Notes under the pieces: model-generated
Seen by the model: the letters and a program-made list of their open reading frames with translations, nothing else
What the model was told of the DNA's origin: nothing
Database searches by the model: none
NCBI GenBank assembly: GCA_034432755.1
Contig: DAOUBQ010000074.1
Span: 3,637-67,636 of the forward strand
Direction of reading: 5' to 3'
Origin: UBA5195 sp034432755
GTDB taxonomy: Bacteria; Chloroflexota; Anaerolineae; Anaerolineales; Villigracilaceae
Length of the DNA: 64,000 nt
Part shown: positions 32,557-41,021 of the stretch, one piece after another
Layout of the letters: each line of letters opens with the position of its first letter
Position numbering within the stretch: position 1 is the first letter of the stretch
Program-made: the position numbers and the translations under genes

Positions 32557-33114
32557 ATGGCTCTCTATCATCACTCACCGAGAAGTTACTTGCCCAGCAG
32601 ATACATCTTTCGCGGCGCGACGCTCAGCGACCTGGCCTCGATTGTGCACCTGCTGAACCAGCGACAATTGACCGAAACCGCCTTCCGTGCCGATGGATTC
32701 CGGCAAGAATGGCAGGCTCGCCGCTTCAACCCGGCCCTGGATGTGCGCCTGGTGTTCGACCCGCGCGAGGTGCTGGTCGGCTACCTGCAATTCTGGATGG
32801 ACGACAATCATCCGATGTTGTGGGGATGTGTACACCCTGCCTTCGAGGGCCTGGGCATCGGCAGCGCCCTGCTGCGTTGGGGCGAGGCGCGCGTGCGCAT
32901 GGCGCTGGACCAGTTTCCGGCCAACCTGTGGGCCGCGCCGCATTTCAGCAGCCTGCCGGTGCCGCGCGCGCACGAGCTGGCCGAATCGCTCGGCTGGCAG
33001 AAAATCCGCCCGCAGAAAGCGGAAATCAAAAAAGTGACCGGCGCGCTGCACCTGCCGGAAACCGCCGACCTTCAGTACGACGTGTACGAAAAGGCGATTG
33101 AACAATTGACTTGA
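32557..33114 (+). CDS. GNAT-family N-acetyltransferase
   Basis: 185 residues from the ATG at 32557, preferred because GGAGG stands 9 bp upstream; an ATG at 32518 overlaps the MFS stop and would add 13 residues. GNAT features: YIFRGATLSDLASIVHLLN at the start and WGCVHPAFEGLGIGSALLRWGEARV as the acetyl-CoA site (G-L-G-I-G). The C-terminal part is degenerate. Substrate unknown. A broken relative follows at 33135. Confidence 0.82.
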   Translation: MALYHHSPRSYLPSRYIFRGATLSDLASIVHLLNQRQLTETAFRADGFRQEWQARRFNPALDVRLVFDPREVLVGYLQFWMDDNHPMLWGCVHPAFEGLGIGSALLRWGEARVRMALDQFPANLWAAPHFSSLPVPRAHELAESLGWQKIRPQKAEIKKVTGALHLPETADLQYDVYEKAIEQLT

Positions 33115-33134
33115 AACCCAGAGAGGGAAATATC

Positions 33135-33215
33135 ATGACCCTCAACATGACCTACAAACCAATAGACCAACTGCCCGCCGGATTCACCCTGCGCCCCGGC
33201 ACGCTGGAGGACTAA
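33135..33215 (+). pseudogene. GNAT gene start, truncated
   Basis: After a ribosome-binding site (GAGAGGGAAATATC) an ATG opens a frame of only 26 codons: MTLNMTYKPIDQLPAGFTLR then PGTLED and a TAA. The text resembles the first strand of a GNAT protein such as the upstream one (YIFRGATLSDL). The rest is missing and a 161-bp repeat element stands right behind, so this is probably what remains of an acetyltransferase gene. Confidence 0.55.
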
Positions 33216-33394
33216 CCCAGAGCCATGGCTTTCTCAAAGTCTGGTTTCAGGCTAAAAAACAAACAAGATAGACAGGATTTCGGGATAAGCCGCGCGCAAA
33301 GCAGGGCGAAAACATCCTGTTTATCCTGTTTATCCTGTCTATCCTGTTAAACAAAGCGGCATAAGCGATAATGAGAAAGCCATGAACCCAGAGC
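33214..33394. mobile_element. MITE-like element, 161 bp, with terminal inverted repeats and target duplication
   Basis: CATGGCTTTCTCA (33224-33236) and TGAGAAAGCCATG (33372-33384) are perfect 13-bp inverted ends. They are flanked by a perfect 10-bp direct repeat, AACCCAGAGC (33214-33223 and 33385-33394), as expected of a target duplication. The interior has no gene; it includes AGATAGACAGGAT facing ATCCTGTCTATCCTG and four 9-bp TTTATCCTG-like units. AACCCAGAG also occurs at 33115-33123, a caution for the target-duplication reading. Confidence 0.75.
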
Positions 33395-33403
33395 AGGCAA
33401 CTA

Positions 33404-33432
33404 TTGACAAATTTTTTCTTGTAGGCTATATT
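33404..33432 (+). promoter_or_regulatory. Sigma70 promoter of catabolic operon 1
   Basis: TTGACA (33404-33409), a 17-bp spacer and TATATT (33427-33432). It starts 10 bp after the MITE-like element. Confidence 0.88.
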
Positions 33433-33449
33433 GTTATAACATTATAACA
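33432..33449. promoter_or_regulatory. GntR operator, copy 1
   Basis: Perfect 18-bp dyad TGTTATAACATTATAACA (8-2-8) lying immediately after the -10 element, where a repressor would block initiation. Identical dyads are at 39509 and, with TG instead of CA at the centre, at 44838. Confidence 0.9.
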
Positions 33450-33467
33450 TTTAGAGAGTACAGGACG

Positions 33468-35135
33468 ATGTTCAAGAAAAAACTGCGCGCGGCAGCGGCT
33501 CAATTTGGCGTTGGAACGAACGTGCAAGAAAATTTGCAAACATGCCTGCGGCTGATTGACCAGGCTGCTGAAGCACGCCCAGATGTAATTGTCTTGCCAG
33601 AATTTGTTAATCACATTGCCTGGTATAACGATGGAGAGCATTGCTGGCGGGTTGCCGTTTCGCTTGAAGATGATTTTGTCGGTGCAATTGCGCAAAAAGC
33701 GCATCAGCATGGCTGCTACATCAAAATCAACGTTACGCTCAAGCGTGAAAATGGCAAAGTGACCGGCACCAATCTGCTCTTCGACCGTGAGGGGAACCTG
33801 GCCGGCTGGAACGACAAGCAAATTTTGATGGGCAACGAAAACAATTTTTTAGAGAAAGCCTGCCAGGTTGCGCCGATCATCGAAACCGATTTTGGACGGG
33901 TGGGGATGTATGCCTGCATGGATGGTGTTATTCCTGAAGTGGCGCGCGCGCTGGCCGTGCGCGGGGCGCATATTTTGCTCAACAGTCTCAATTCGTTTGC
34001 CCACGATGAAGCTGCCCTGCACATTCCGGTCCGAGCAGCCGAAAACAAAGTCTTTGTTGTGGCAGCCAACAAAGTGGGAGCGCTGGTGCCGCCTCACCTG
34101 CGCGAGGCGGTGGCAGCCCGCCTGAAAATCTCGCCCGATTTTTTAGAAGGCGCAGGTGAAAGTCAAATCGTAGCGCCCGATGGCACGGTGCTTGCCAAAG
34201 CCCCGCCCCGCGGCGAAGCGGTCATTTGGGCTGAATTTGACCCGCACCAGGCCGAAGACAAACGCCGCCCCGACGGAACGGACCTTTTCGCCAGTCGCCA
34301 GCCTGGGTTGTATGCCCCTCTGGGCCAAACCTCCAGCCCCTTGCCCCTGTCGCCCGCCGCAACCGAAGTCACGGCGGCCGTCATACAAATCAATTCAGAG
34401 GGGATGCATGCCCTGCAACAAGCCGTCGAATGGGTGAAGCAAGCCGAAGCGCGTGGCGCCCGTCTCATCGTTTTGCCTGAATTATTTCACATCACCCATC
34501 TACCAGAAGCAGAAGCAAAATCGCGCCAGATGATTGAAACGCTGCAAAGCATCTTGCAACAAGCCCTGATTGCCACCTCCATTGTGGAAGATGACACGCA
34601 CACAGGCATTTTATTCGATAGACGGGAAATTGTCTTGCGCCAGCCACAGTTACACCCTTCGGGGCGCCACGCTTGGTCGAAACTGGGACGGTCGGTGAAC
34701 ACTTTCGATGCCCCATGGGGTCGTGTGGCGCTGGTGGTAGGGGGAGATGCCATCTTCCCAGAAACGTTTCGCCTGGCAGCCTTGCAAGGAACCCAGGTGG
34801 TGGCCTCACCCACCTGCATTCTCGAAGCATGGGAAACGAGGCTCGGTCTGCCTGAACGCGCCGCCGAAAACCGCCTGAACGTACTGGCCGCCAGCCGCGC
34901 GCATTCGGGCATTTATGCCATTACCGAAGATTTCACCCTGTGGACAACGTGGAAAACCCGCCCCTTCGATGGCAACATCAACATGCCGCTCGTCACCCAC
35001 GCTGACGGGCCAGGGCTAACACTGGCCTCCATTTACCCGGCGGCTGCCGATAACAAAATGGTTTCACACCGCACCGACGTTTTACATGGCCGCCCCTGGC
35101 ATTTGGCAAGCCCTCTCCTCAGTGAACATGGATAG
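33468..35135 (+). CDS. Double-domain nitrilase-superfamily amidohydrolase
   Basis: 555 residues made of two carbon-nitrogen hydrolase domains. Domain 1 (about 1-275) has the triad E45 (VLPEF), K117 (WNDKQILM) and C150 (YACMDG). Domain 2 (about 295-545) has the glutamate (VLPEL) but glycine where cysteine belongs (ALVVGGDAIF), so it is probably inactive or structural. Such enzymes cleave amides or nitriles to acids. As first gene of an operator-controlled operon with tetrapyrrole-type enzymes, it could hydrolyse an amide intermediate (e.g. a maleamate), which is inference. Confidence 0.85.
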   Translation: MFKKKLRAAAAQFGVGTNVQENLQTCLRLIDQAAEARPDVIVLPEFVNHIAWYNDGEHCWRVAVSLEDDFVGAIAQKAHQHGCYIKINVTLKRENGKVTGTNLLFDREGNLAGWNDKQILMGNENNFLEKACQVAPIIETDFGRVGMYACMDGVIPEVARALAVRGAHILLNSLNSFAHDEAALHIPVRAAENKVFVVAANKVGALVPPHLREAVAARLKISPDFLEGAGESQIVAPDGTVLAKAPPRGEAVIWAEFDPHQAEDKRRPDGTDLFASRQPGLYAPLGQTSSPLPLSPAATEVTAAVIQINSEGMHALQQAVEWVKQAEARGARLIVLPELFHITHLPEAEAKSRQMIETLQSILQQALIATSIVEDDTHTGILFDRREIVLRQPQLHPSGRHAWSKLGRSVNTFDAPWGRVALVVGGDAIFPETFRLAALQGTQVVASPTCILEAWETRLGLPERAAENRLNVLAASRAHSGIYAITEDFTLWTTWKTRPFDGNINMPLVTHADGPGLTLASIYPAAADNKMVSHRTDVLHGRPWHLASPLLSEHG

Positions 35136-35179
35136 CCGCGTGGCTATTCTGATACGATTTTCCTACCCAAGGAGCCCCC

Positions 35180-35974
35180 ATGAGCGGAGATACCACCCAA
35201 CACCTGGCCGATGTTCTCGATTCGCACGCTCCCACCGATAACAGCAAAGTGTTTGAGAACTTGCTGCAAGTGCGCGAGCAGGCCTGGGACATCGTGCGCA
35301 CTGGCTTGAGCCTGCGCGAAGACCTGAAATGTCAAGATATTCAGCACATCCCCGATTTGCAAGGCAACATCGTCGGCAATATTCACACCTACACAGGCGA
35401 CTCAAGCCCGGTCGATTGGATTATCCGCTCGTGGATTGGGCGGCCCGAAACGGGGTTCACCAACATTCACCTGACCTGCTGGCTCAACGCTGAAATAGAC
35501 GTTCCACACCTGGGCATGGCACTCGGCACCGCGCCAGACGTCTTTTGCTATGTAGATTTTCTGCCCCGCTACGATGCGCCGGTCAACTTCGACCATCTCA
35601 ATCAGTATCACGAGCAAATGAACGAAACCTGGATTGCCCTGCGCCGTCACCCCGCCTACAAAACCTTTACGCCCGTACATTTGTACACCCGCAGCACGCT
35701 TTCACCGATTGCCATCTGCGGCTTACTTCCATTTGATGATTTTCAGGAAGCCGTTGCGCCAGTCATGTTGGAATACGTCCGTAAATGGGTTCAAATGGTG
35801 CAACACGCTCAGCCCATTGCCCCCGAAAAACGTACCGCCCTCAAAACGCGCGATGAAACACTGCGCCGCACCATTGTAGAAAAAGACCCGGCAAATATCC
35901 TCGCCGACCGGATGCTGGGGGTGGCCATGCGTGAACGGCTGGTGCGCATTTTACATGCCGCCGAGCGGGAGTGA
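35180..35974 (+). CDS. Red-chlorophyll-catabolite-reductase-like protein
   Basis: 264 residues. The central part follows the plant RCCR pattern: a strand WLNAEIDVPHLGMALGTAPD, then YVDFLPRYD (plant D-L-P-P-R-x-D), FDHLNQYHEQMN (P-D-Y-L-x-x-F-Y-E) and VHLYTRSTLSPIAICG (Y/F-I-R-S/T-x-x-S-P-x-A-I-L). The tail has a bilin-reductase-like R-D-x-x-x-R...E-K-D-P-A. RCCR reduces the open-chain product of pheophorbide a oxygenase. Here it lies in the same regulon as a PaO-like oxygenase. The likely substrate is a linear tetrapyrrole; identity rests on my motif reading. Confidence 0.68.
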   Translation: MSGDTTQHLADVLDSHAPTDNSKVFENLLQVREQAWDIVRTGLSLREDLKCQDIQHIPDLQGNIVGNIHTYTGDSSPVDWIIRSWIGRPETGFTNIHLTCWLNAEIDVPHLGMALGTAPDVFCYVDFLPRYDAPVNFDHLNQYHEQMNETWIALRRHPAYKTFTPVHLYTRSTLSPIAICGLLPFDDFQEAVAPVMLEYVRKWVQMVQHAQPIAPEKRTALKTRDETLRRTIVEKDPANILADRMLGVAMRERLVRILHAAERE

Positions 35975-35995
35975 AAATTACTGCGTTGACTCACC

Positions 35996-37192
35996 ATGAA
36001 GCCAATCACCCCCGAACTCCCCATTCTGATTGCCGGGGCCGGGCCTGTGGGACTTTCACTGGCTCTGGCGCTTGGGCGCGCCCGGCTGCCGGTCATCGTT
36101 TTTGAGCAAGATGCCGAACTGAACACACAAATTCGGGCCAGCACCTTTCATCCCAAAACCCTGGAATTGTTCGCTCGCTGGGGCGTGGCCGATGAAATCA
36201 TTCGGCATGGCTACAAAGTGGACCGCCTGCAATATTGGGAGCGCAACCCGCGCCGCCTGATTGCCGAATTTGATTACGCCGCAATTGCCGCCGATACCCC
36301 CTATCCATTCCGTCTGCAATGCCCGCAACACATTGCCACCCGCATCCTCAAACCAGCAGTGGAGGCGACGCCCAGCGCTGATGTGCGCATGGCACATAAA
36401 CTGATTGCCTTTCGAGACGAAGGCACGCACGTCATCGCGCACTTTGAAACGCCACAGGGAATGGTGGAACAACCAGGCGCATACCTGGTAGGCACAGATG
36501 GCACCCACAGCCAAACGCGCAAGCAACTGAAAATCGGATTTCAGGGCAAAACCTATGAAGACCGCTTTTTACTGATTGGCAGCGACCTGAACACAGGCGA
36601 CCTATTGCCCGGCGCCGCACAGGTTTGCTACATCTTTGACCCCCACGAATGGGTGATTATCCTCAACCTGCCCGATATTGTACGGGTAGTCTTTCGGATG
36701 GACCCGCAAGAAGATGAAAGCATTGCCACGCAAGAACCAAACCTGCGCGCCCGCATGGCCGGTTTCTTTGGGAAAGTGCCGGCCTACCAAATCAAGACCA
36801 TGCAACTCTACCGGGTTCATCAGCGCGTGGCCGACACCTTTCGGCAAGGCAGGGTCTTGCTGGCAGGCGATGCCGCACACAACAACAATCCATCCGGCGG
36901 AATGGGAATGAACAGCGGTATTCACGATGCTGCCAACCTGGCCGAAAAATTGATACGCATTCAAGCCGGGGAATCGGATGAAATTTTGGACGATTACACC
37001 CGTGAACGCCGCCAATATGCCATCGAATCGGTGCAATTGTATTCAGACCAGCAGTACCAAAACCTGGCAATGCACAGCCAAACCGACCGACAGACGCGCA
37101 ATCGCTGGCTAGAAGAAACCGCACGCCACCCGGCCCGCGCGCGTGCCTATCTGCTGCGCGCCAGCATGTTAGAGGAGCGAATAAGCCAATGA
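35996..37192 (+). CDS. FAD-dependent monooxygenase (PHBH/UbiH type)
   Basis: 398 residues. GAGPVGLSLALALGRA (FAD), a D-G motif (VGTDGTHSQTR) and GDAAHNNNPSGGMGMNSGIHDAANL (second FAD motif) define a class A flavoprotein hydroxylase. These use NAD(P)H and oxygen to hydroxylate or oxidise aromatic and related rings, pyrroles included in some members. It overlaps the aldehyde dehydrogenase gene by 4 bp (ATGA). In this regulon it could oxidise a pyrrolic fragment; the substrate is unknown. Confidence 0.88.
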   Translation: MKPITPELPILIAGAGPVGLSLALALGRARLPVIVFEQDAELNTQIRASTFHPKTLELFARWGVADEIIRHGYKVDRLQYWERNPRRLIAEFDYAAIAADTPYPFRLQCPQHIATRILKPAVEATPSADVRMAHKLIAFRDEGTHVIAHFETPQGMVEQPGAYLVGTDGTHSQTRKQLKIGFQGKTYEDRFLLIGSDLNTGDLLPGAAQVCYIFDPHEWVIILNLPDIVRVVFRMDPQEDESIATQEPNLRARMAGFFGKVPAYQIKTMQLYRVHQRVADTFRQGRVLLAGDAAHNNNPSGGMGMNSGIHDAANLAEKLIRIQAGESDEILDDYTRERRQYAIESVQLYSDQQYQNLAMHSQTDRQTRNRWLEETARHPARARAYLLRASMLEERISQ

Positions 37193-38634
37193 ACACGCAT
37201 GGGCATTTTATTCATGGTCAAGAAGTGCCTGCGGCGCTCGGCGCAACCTTCGCCAGCTATGCGCCCATGAGCGCTGAAGTGCTGGGATACGCCGCACGCG
37301 GCACGCAGGAAGATGCCGATGCCGCCGTGCGCTCGGCCCGCAAGGGATTTGAGCATTGGTCTGGCCTGCCGCCGGCCGAACGCGAACGCATTTTGCTGCG
37401 CTGCGCCAACTCGGTTGAAGCACACGCCGAAGAGTTGCTCAATTTATTGATAGACGAAAGCGGCTCCACCATCACCAAAGCGCGCTACGAAGTGGGATAC
37501 ACCGCCTCCGTGTTGCGCGCCGCCGCAGGAGAAGTACGCCGCTTGTATGCTGATACGCTGCCCAACGAAAAACCACACCGCCTTTCAATGGTGCTGCGCG
37601 AACCATTGGGCGTTGTGCTGATCATTTCGCCCTTCAACGCCCCGCTTGTTTTGCTGGCAAAAATGATTTCCTTCCCCCTGGGCGCAGGCAACGCCGTCAT
37701 TGCCAAACCTTCAGAAGAAACACCCCTGATTGGTCTCAAACTGGCAAAAGTGATGTATGAAGCCGGTCTGCCCGCCGGGGTATTCAACGTTATCACCGGT
37801 TTTGGCGCAGAATGCGGCGAACCGCTCGCAAAACACCCGCTGGTAAACGGCATTGCGCTCACCGGCTCCACCGGCACCGGCATAAAAATCGGTCAGATCG
37901 CCATCTCCAGCATGAAACGCCTGCAACTTGAGTTGGGGGGTAAAAATCCCCTGCTGGTGCTGCGAGATTTCGACTTGAACGAAGCGGCAGAAATTGCAGC
38001 CGTAGGCGCTTTCAGTCACGCCGGGCAAATTTGCATGTCGAGCGCGCGCATTTTGGTAGAAGCGCCGCGTGGACGCGCCTTTGCTGAAGCACTGGCAAAC
38101 AAAGCCGCCAGCCTGCACCTCGGCGATTTGCGCGATGCGCGCACCGCCTATGGGCCACTGATCAACCAGCGCGCGCTGGAAAAAGTACAAAGCCATGTGC
38201 AATCGGCTCGCCAGGCAGGAGCAGAAATTTTAACCGGCGGCACGGTGCGGCATGGCCTGATTTTTGAGCCGACTGTCATTTACAACCCGCCACACACTGG
38301 CCCGTGTTGGGAAGAAGAAACTTTTGGGCCTGTGGCAACCATCACCGAAGCAGCCAACCTGGATGAAATGATTGCGCTGGCAAACGAAAGCGACTACGGC
38401 CTGAGCGCAGGCATACTCACCCGCGACATGGTGCGCGGCCTGAACGCAGCCCGCCAAATTCGCTGCGGCTCCGTGCATATCGGCGCCCACTCCTTTCAAT
38501 CTGACCCAATGGCCCCCATCGGAGGCTATGGCATGTCAGGTTTGGGACGCAGCGGCGGAAAGTATTCAATAGAGCATTTTACCGAGCTCAAATGGGTCAG
38601 CCTGGAATTAGGAGAAACCCCACGACCGTTTTAG
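37189..38634 (+). CDS. Aldehyde dehydrogenase
   Basis: 481 residues, an NAD(P)-dependent aldehyde dehydrogenase: LIISPFNAPLVLLAKMI, GSTGTGIKIG, the general base in LELGGKNP and the catalytic cysteine in GQICMSS, then EEETFGPVA. It resembles benzaldehyde/vanillin or salicylaldehyde dehydrogenases in its short start and G-A-F-S-H-A-G-Q-I-C. Oxidation of a formyl group cut from a tetrapyrrole or monopyrrole would fit the regulon. It ends operon 1 and faces the minus-strand gene at 38648. Confidence 0.9.
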   Translation: MNTHGHFIHGQEVPAALGATFASYAPMSAEVLGYAARGTQEDADAAVRSARKGFEHWSGLPPAERERILLRCANSVEAHAEELLNLLIDESGSTITKARYEVGYTASVLRAAAGEVRRLYADTLPNEKPHRLSMVLREPLGVVLIISPFNAPLVLLAKMISFPLGAGNAVIAKPSEETPLIGLKLAKVMYEAGLPAGVFNVITGFGAECGEPLAKHPLVNGIALTGSTGTGIKIGQIAISSMKRLQLELGGKNPLLVLRDFDLNEAAEIAAVGAFSHAGQICMSSARILVEAPRGRAFAEALANKAASLHLGDLRDARTAYGPLINQRALEKVQSHVQSARQAGAEILTGGTVRHGLIFEPTVIYNPPHTGPCWEEETFGPVATITEAANLDEMIALANESDYGLSAGILTRDMVRGLNAARQIRCGSVHIGAHSFQSDPMAPIGGYGMSGLGRSGGKYSIEHFTELKWVSLELGETPRPF

Positions 38635-38647
38635 AGAAAGGTCAGTG

Positions 38648-39391
38648 TCAAAACTCGCGCAACAACCTGCCAAAGCCGTAAACCTTCTCGGTAATTCCAT
38701 TATCGCGCAAGGCCATCCACCACGTGGCGGCGTTAATCGCAATCACCGGCTTGCCCAACCAGCGCTCGGCTTCATCGGCCAGGCCCACCATGCTCAAGTT
38801 CGTGCCAACCTGCACCAGCGCATCGGCATCATGGTTCACTTCCAGCAAAGCCTGGCGCAGCGTATCTTCGGGAACGTGCGCAATCGAAATCGCTGTCGGA
38901 CAGCGCAACCCCTTGATGGCAGTCACTTCAAAGCCCAAATCACTGAAGAAGCGCACCACATTTTTATCGCCAACGGGCTGATAGGGCGTCACAACCCCAA
39001 TTTTCTTAACGTTAAACAGTTTGAGTGCGCGCTCACAGGCTTCGGCCCCCGTTGCCACCGGCAATCCACCTGCCCAATCTGAAATCATTTTGGTAAAGCG
39101 GCGGTTTCCCTCCACGCCCTCCCAAAACGTTTCGGCGCTCATGCCCATTACCATGTAGTCGGGTTCAGCGGTCAACACCCGCTCCACTGCATACTGAATC
39201 TCCACCCTAATTTGCCGAAGCAAATTCTCAAAAGCCGCATCGCTGCTCAAATTCTGGTCGCGAATGTGAATGCGCGAGATGTGCGGCGTGACCCCTGGCA
39301 CGGTCATGCGGTAAAAGTCGGGTTCAACAATGGTATTCGTGCTGGGGATGATGACCCCGAATTTCTTGCGGTAACCCAGTGCATCTGTCAT
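38648..39391 (-). CDS. Maleate isomerase/arylmalonate decarboxylase-like (Asp/Glu racemase superfamily)
   Basis: 247 residues with AAGGAGAATC before the ATG. The start GVIIPSTNTIVEPDFY is typical of the maleate cis-trans isomerase/arylmalonate decarboxylase group. The first site reads VMGMSAETFW and the second QVGTNLSMVGLADE, so the two catalytic cysteines of the superfamily are not at their usual places. Another member type with M-G-M-S-A-E-T-F-W exists in catabolic clusters. Maleate isomerisation would fit a maleimide pathway. It is the only minus-strand gene of the region and is divergent from operon 2; the operator at 39509 may act on both. Confidence 0.78.
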   Translation of the reverse strand: MTDALGYRKKFGVIIPSTNTIVEPDFYRMTVPGVTPHISRIHIRDQNLSSDAAFENLLRQIRVEIQYAVERVLTAEPDYMVMGMSAETFWEGVEGNRRFTKMISDWAGGLPVATGAEACERALKLFNVKKIGVVTPYQPVGDKNVVRFFSDLGFEVTAIKGLRCPTAISIAHVPEDTLRQALLEVNHDADALVQVGTNLSMVGLADEAERWLGKPVIAINAATWWMALRDNGITEKVYGFGRLLREF

Positions 39392-39490
39392 CTTGAGATT
39401 CTCCTTGTTAGAAGATTAAACGTGACCACCAGCGGCTGAACAAAAAGCCCGGCGGTATAAGACCCTACCAATGAGTTAAAAAATTCCAAC

Positions 39491-39519
39491 TTGACGAAAC
39501 AAACCAAATGTTATAACAT
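39491..39519 (+). promoter_or_regulatory. Sigma70 promoter of catabolic operon 2
   Basis: TTGACG (39491-39496), a 17-bp spacer and TAACAT (39514-39519). The -10 element lies inside the operator. Confidence 0.7.
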
Positions 39520-39526
39520 TATAACA
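39509..39526. promoter_or_regulatory. GntR operator, copy 2
   Basis: TGTTATAACATTATAACA, identical to the copy at 33432. It lies just before the start codon of operon 2. Confidence 0.9.
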
Positions 39527-39529
39527 TCT

Positions 39530-40330
39530 ATGAGAGAGATGTCAACCATTCAAAAAGGCTATGCTGATACCCCCAACGGGCAAATTCACTACCGCCAAAT
39601 ACGCCAGGCGGGAGGCATACCGCTGGTGTTATTGCATCAAACAGCCAGTTCAAGCAGCATGTTTGAAGCGCTCATGACCACTCTCGCCGATAAATTCCAC
39701 ACCATCGCGCCCGATACGCCCGGTTTTGGCAACTCTTTCACGCCACCGCCCAACTTCGACCTTGAATTTCTGGCTTCTGCGCTTCATACGGCGTTACGCG
39801 CGCTAGGGGTCACTTCTTGCTTCTTGTTTGGGCATCACACCGGCGCAGCTCTGGCCGTGCAAATGGCATCAAAACACCCCCAAATGGTCCGTAAACTCAT
39901 CCTCTCTGGCCCGCCCCTGCTCAACGAAGGCCAAAAAGAGCGACTAAAAGCCAGCCTGCGGCCTTTTGCGCTGCGCGAAGATGGCACGCACCTCACCCAA
40001 ACCTGGCAGCGCATCCGCGAACGCGCCCCTTCACTGCCGCTAGAAATCGTACAGCGTGAAACACTGCTTAACCAATGGGCCGGCTCGGCAGCCCAACAAG
40101 CCTACCAGGCGGTCTTCGACCAACCGCTCGGTGAGCAACTCTCCACACTAAACATCCCTGCACTGGTCATGGCGGGAGAACAAGACACCTTGCGCGCCAG
40201 CCTGGAACCCTCCTACGCCTTACTCAAACAAGGCGCCCTCCAGATTCTCCCCGGTGAGGGACCTTATTTGTGTGACCAAAACCCCCAAGCCGTAGCACAG
40301 GCCATCGAGTCCTTTCTGACTGTGCCGTAG
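39530..40330 (+). CDS. Alpha/beta-hydrolase fold protein with altered catalytic triad
   Basis: 266 residues from the ATG at 39530; an ATG at 39539 is also possible, and upstream codons lie in the operator. The fold is clear (oxyanion strand VLLHQTASSSSMFEALM; PDTPGFGNS; acid in MAGEQDTL). The nucleophile elbow reads G-H-H-T-G at residues 101-105, with His for the Ser, and the late His region reads GEGPYLCDQNP, lacking the usual G-H. It is therefore unlikely to be a normal serine esterase. Related G-H-H-T-G proteins exist in catabolic clusters. Substrate unknown. Confidence 0.8.
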   Translation: MREMSTIQKGYADTPNGQIHYRQIRQAGGIPLVLLHQTASSSSMFEALMTTLADKFHTIAPDTPGFGNSFTPPPNFDLEFLASALHTALRALGVTSCFLFGHHTGAALAVQMASKHPQMVRKLILSGPPLLNEGQKERLKASLRPFALREDGTHLTQTWQRIRERAPSLPLEIVQRETLLNQWAGSAAQQAYQAVFDQPLGEQLSTLNIPALVMAGEQDTLRASLEPSYALLKQGALQILPGEGPYLCDQNPQAVAQAIESFLTVP

Positions 40331-40359
40331 AAATCCGTTTAAAACCAAAGGAGTGAGAG

Positions 40360-41004
40360 ATGTTGACCATTTTATATGCGTGTCTGGTAGCCGTTTTTCT
40401 TGGTTTAACCTGGAAATCAGCAGAACTTTACCGGCAGCGAACAATCTCCTACACCCTGTTGCTGTTGATTGTGCTGGCGGGCCTGGTTTACGACGTCCTG
40501 GTTATCTTCTTGGGGCGCTTCATCGGCACTGGCGACCTGCTCAAAACGCTCAACGCCGGACGTTTTCTTGTCCATGGCATAGTAACGCCCTCCATGATGA
40601 TTTTTGGCTTTGGCATATTGCGCCATGCGGGGGTAGGTTGGGCGCAAAGCCGCGGCGCGCACATTGGCCTTTGCCTCTTTACCACCGCAATGATTGCACT
40701 GGGCATTTACGAAGACGGGTTGGCGCTTAACCTGCAGGCCAAAACCGCCCTGGATACCCTGCGCTATGTGAACGAGGGCGGCTTAAAAGGGCCGCCCATC
40801 CCCTCCATGCTGACGATTATCTTCCTGATTATGGCGGGGGTTGTACTGTGGCGTCAAACCGGCTGCTGGTGGCTGGCGGGCGGCGCAATGGCCATGTTCA
40901 TCGCCGCAGCAATTGCCATGGGCGACCGGTTTTACTTTGGCAACCTCGGTGAAACGCTGTTAGGGCTCGCCAACCTGTTAACGGCCAAACGGTTTCTATC
41001 ATAA
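40360..41004 (+). CDS. Membrane protein of unknown function
   Basis: 214 residues and about seven membrane helices, with a ribosome-binding site (AAGGAGTGAGAG). A charged loop (KTALDTLRYVNEGGLKGPPIP) interrupts the helices. I do not recognise the family. It is followed at 18 bp by a second membrane protein of similar size, and the two may form one complex, perhaps for uptake of the regulon's substrate. No transporter of a known class is otherwise present in operons 1-3. Confidence 0.75.
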   Translation: MLTILYACLVAVFLGLTWKSAELYRQRTISYTLLLLIVLAGLVYDVLVIFLGRFIGTGDLLKTLNAGRFLVHGIVTPSMMIFGFGILRHAGVGWAQSRGAHIGLCLFTTAMIALGIYEDGLALNLQAKTALDTLRYVNEGGLKGPPIPSMLTIIFLIMAGVVLWRQTGCWWLAGGAMAMFIAAAIAMGDRFYFGNLGETLLGLANLLTAKRFLS

Positions 41005-41021
41005 GCAAGGAGTTTGATGAC

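Noticed and set aside
39491..40330. Start of the alpha/beta hydrolase at a TTG at 39491
   Set aside because: That start would place the promoter -35 element and the operator inside the coding region; the ATG at 39530 or 39539 is preferred.
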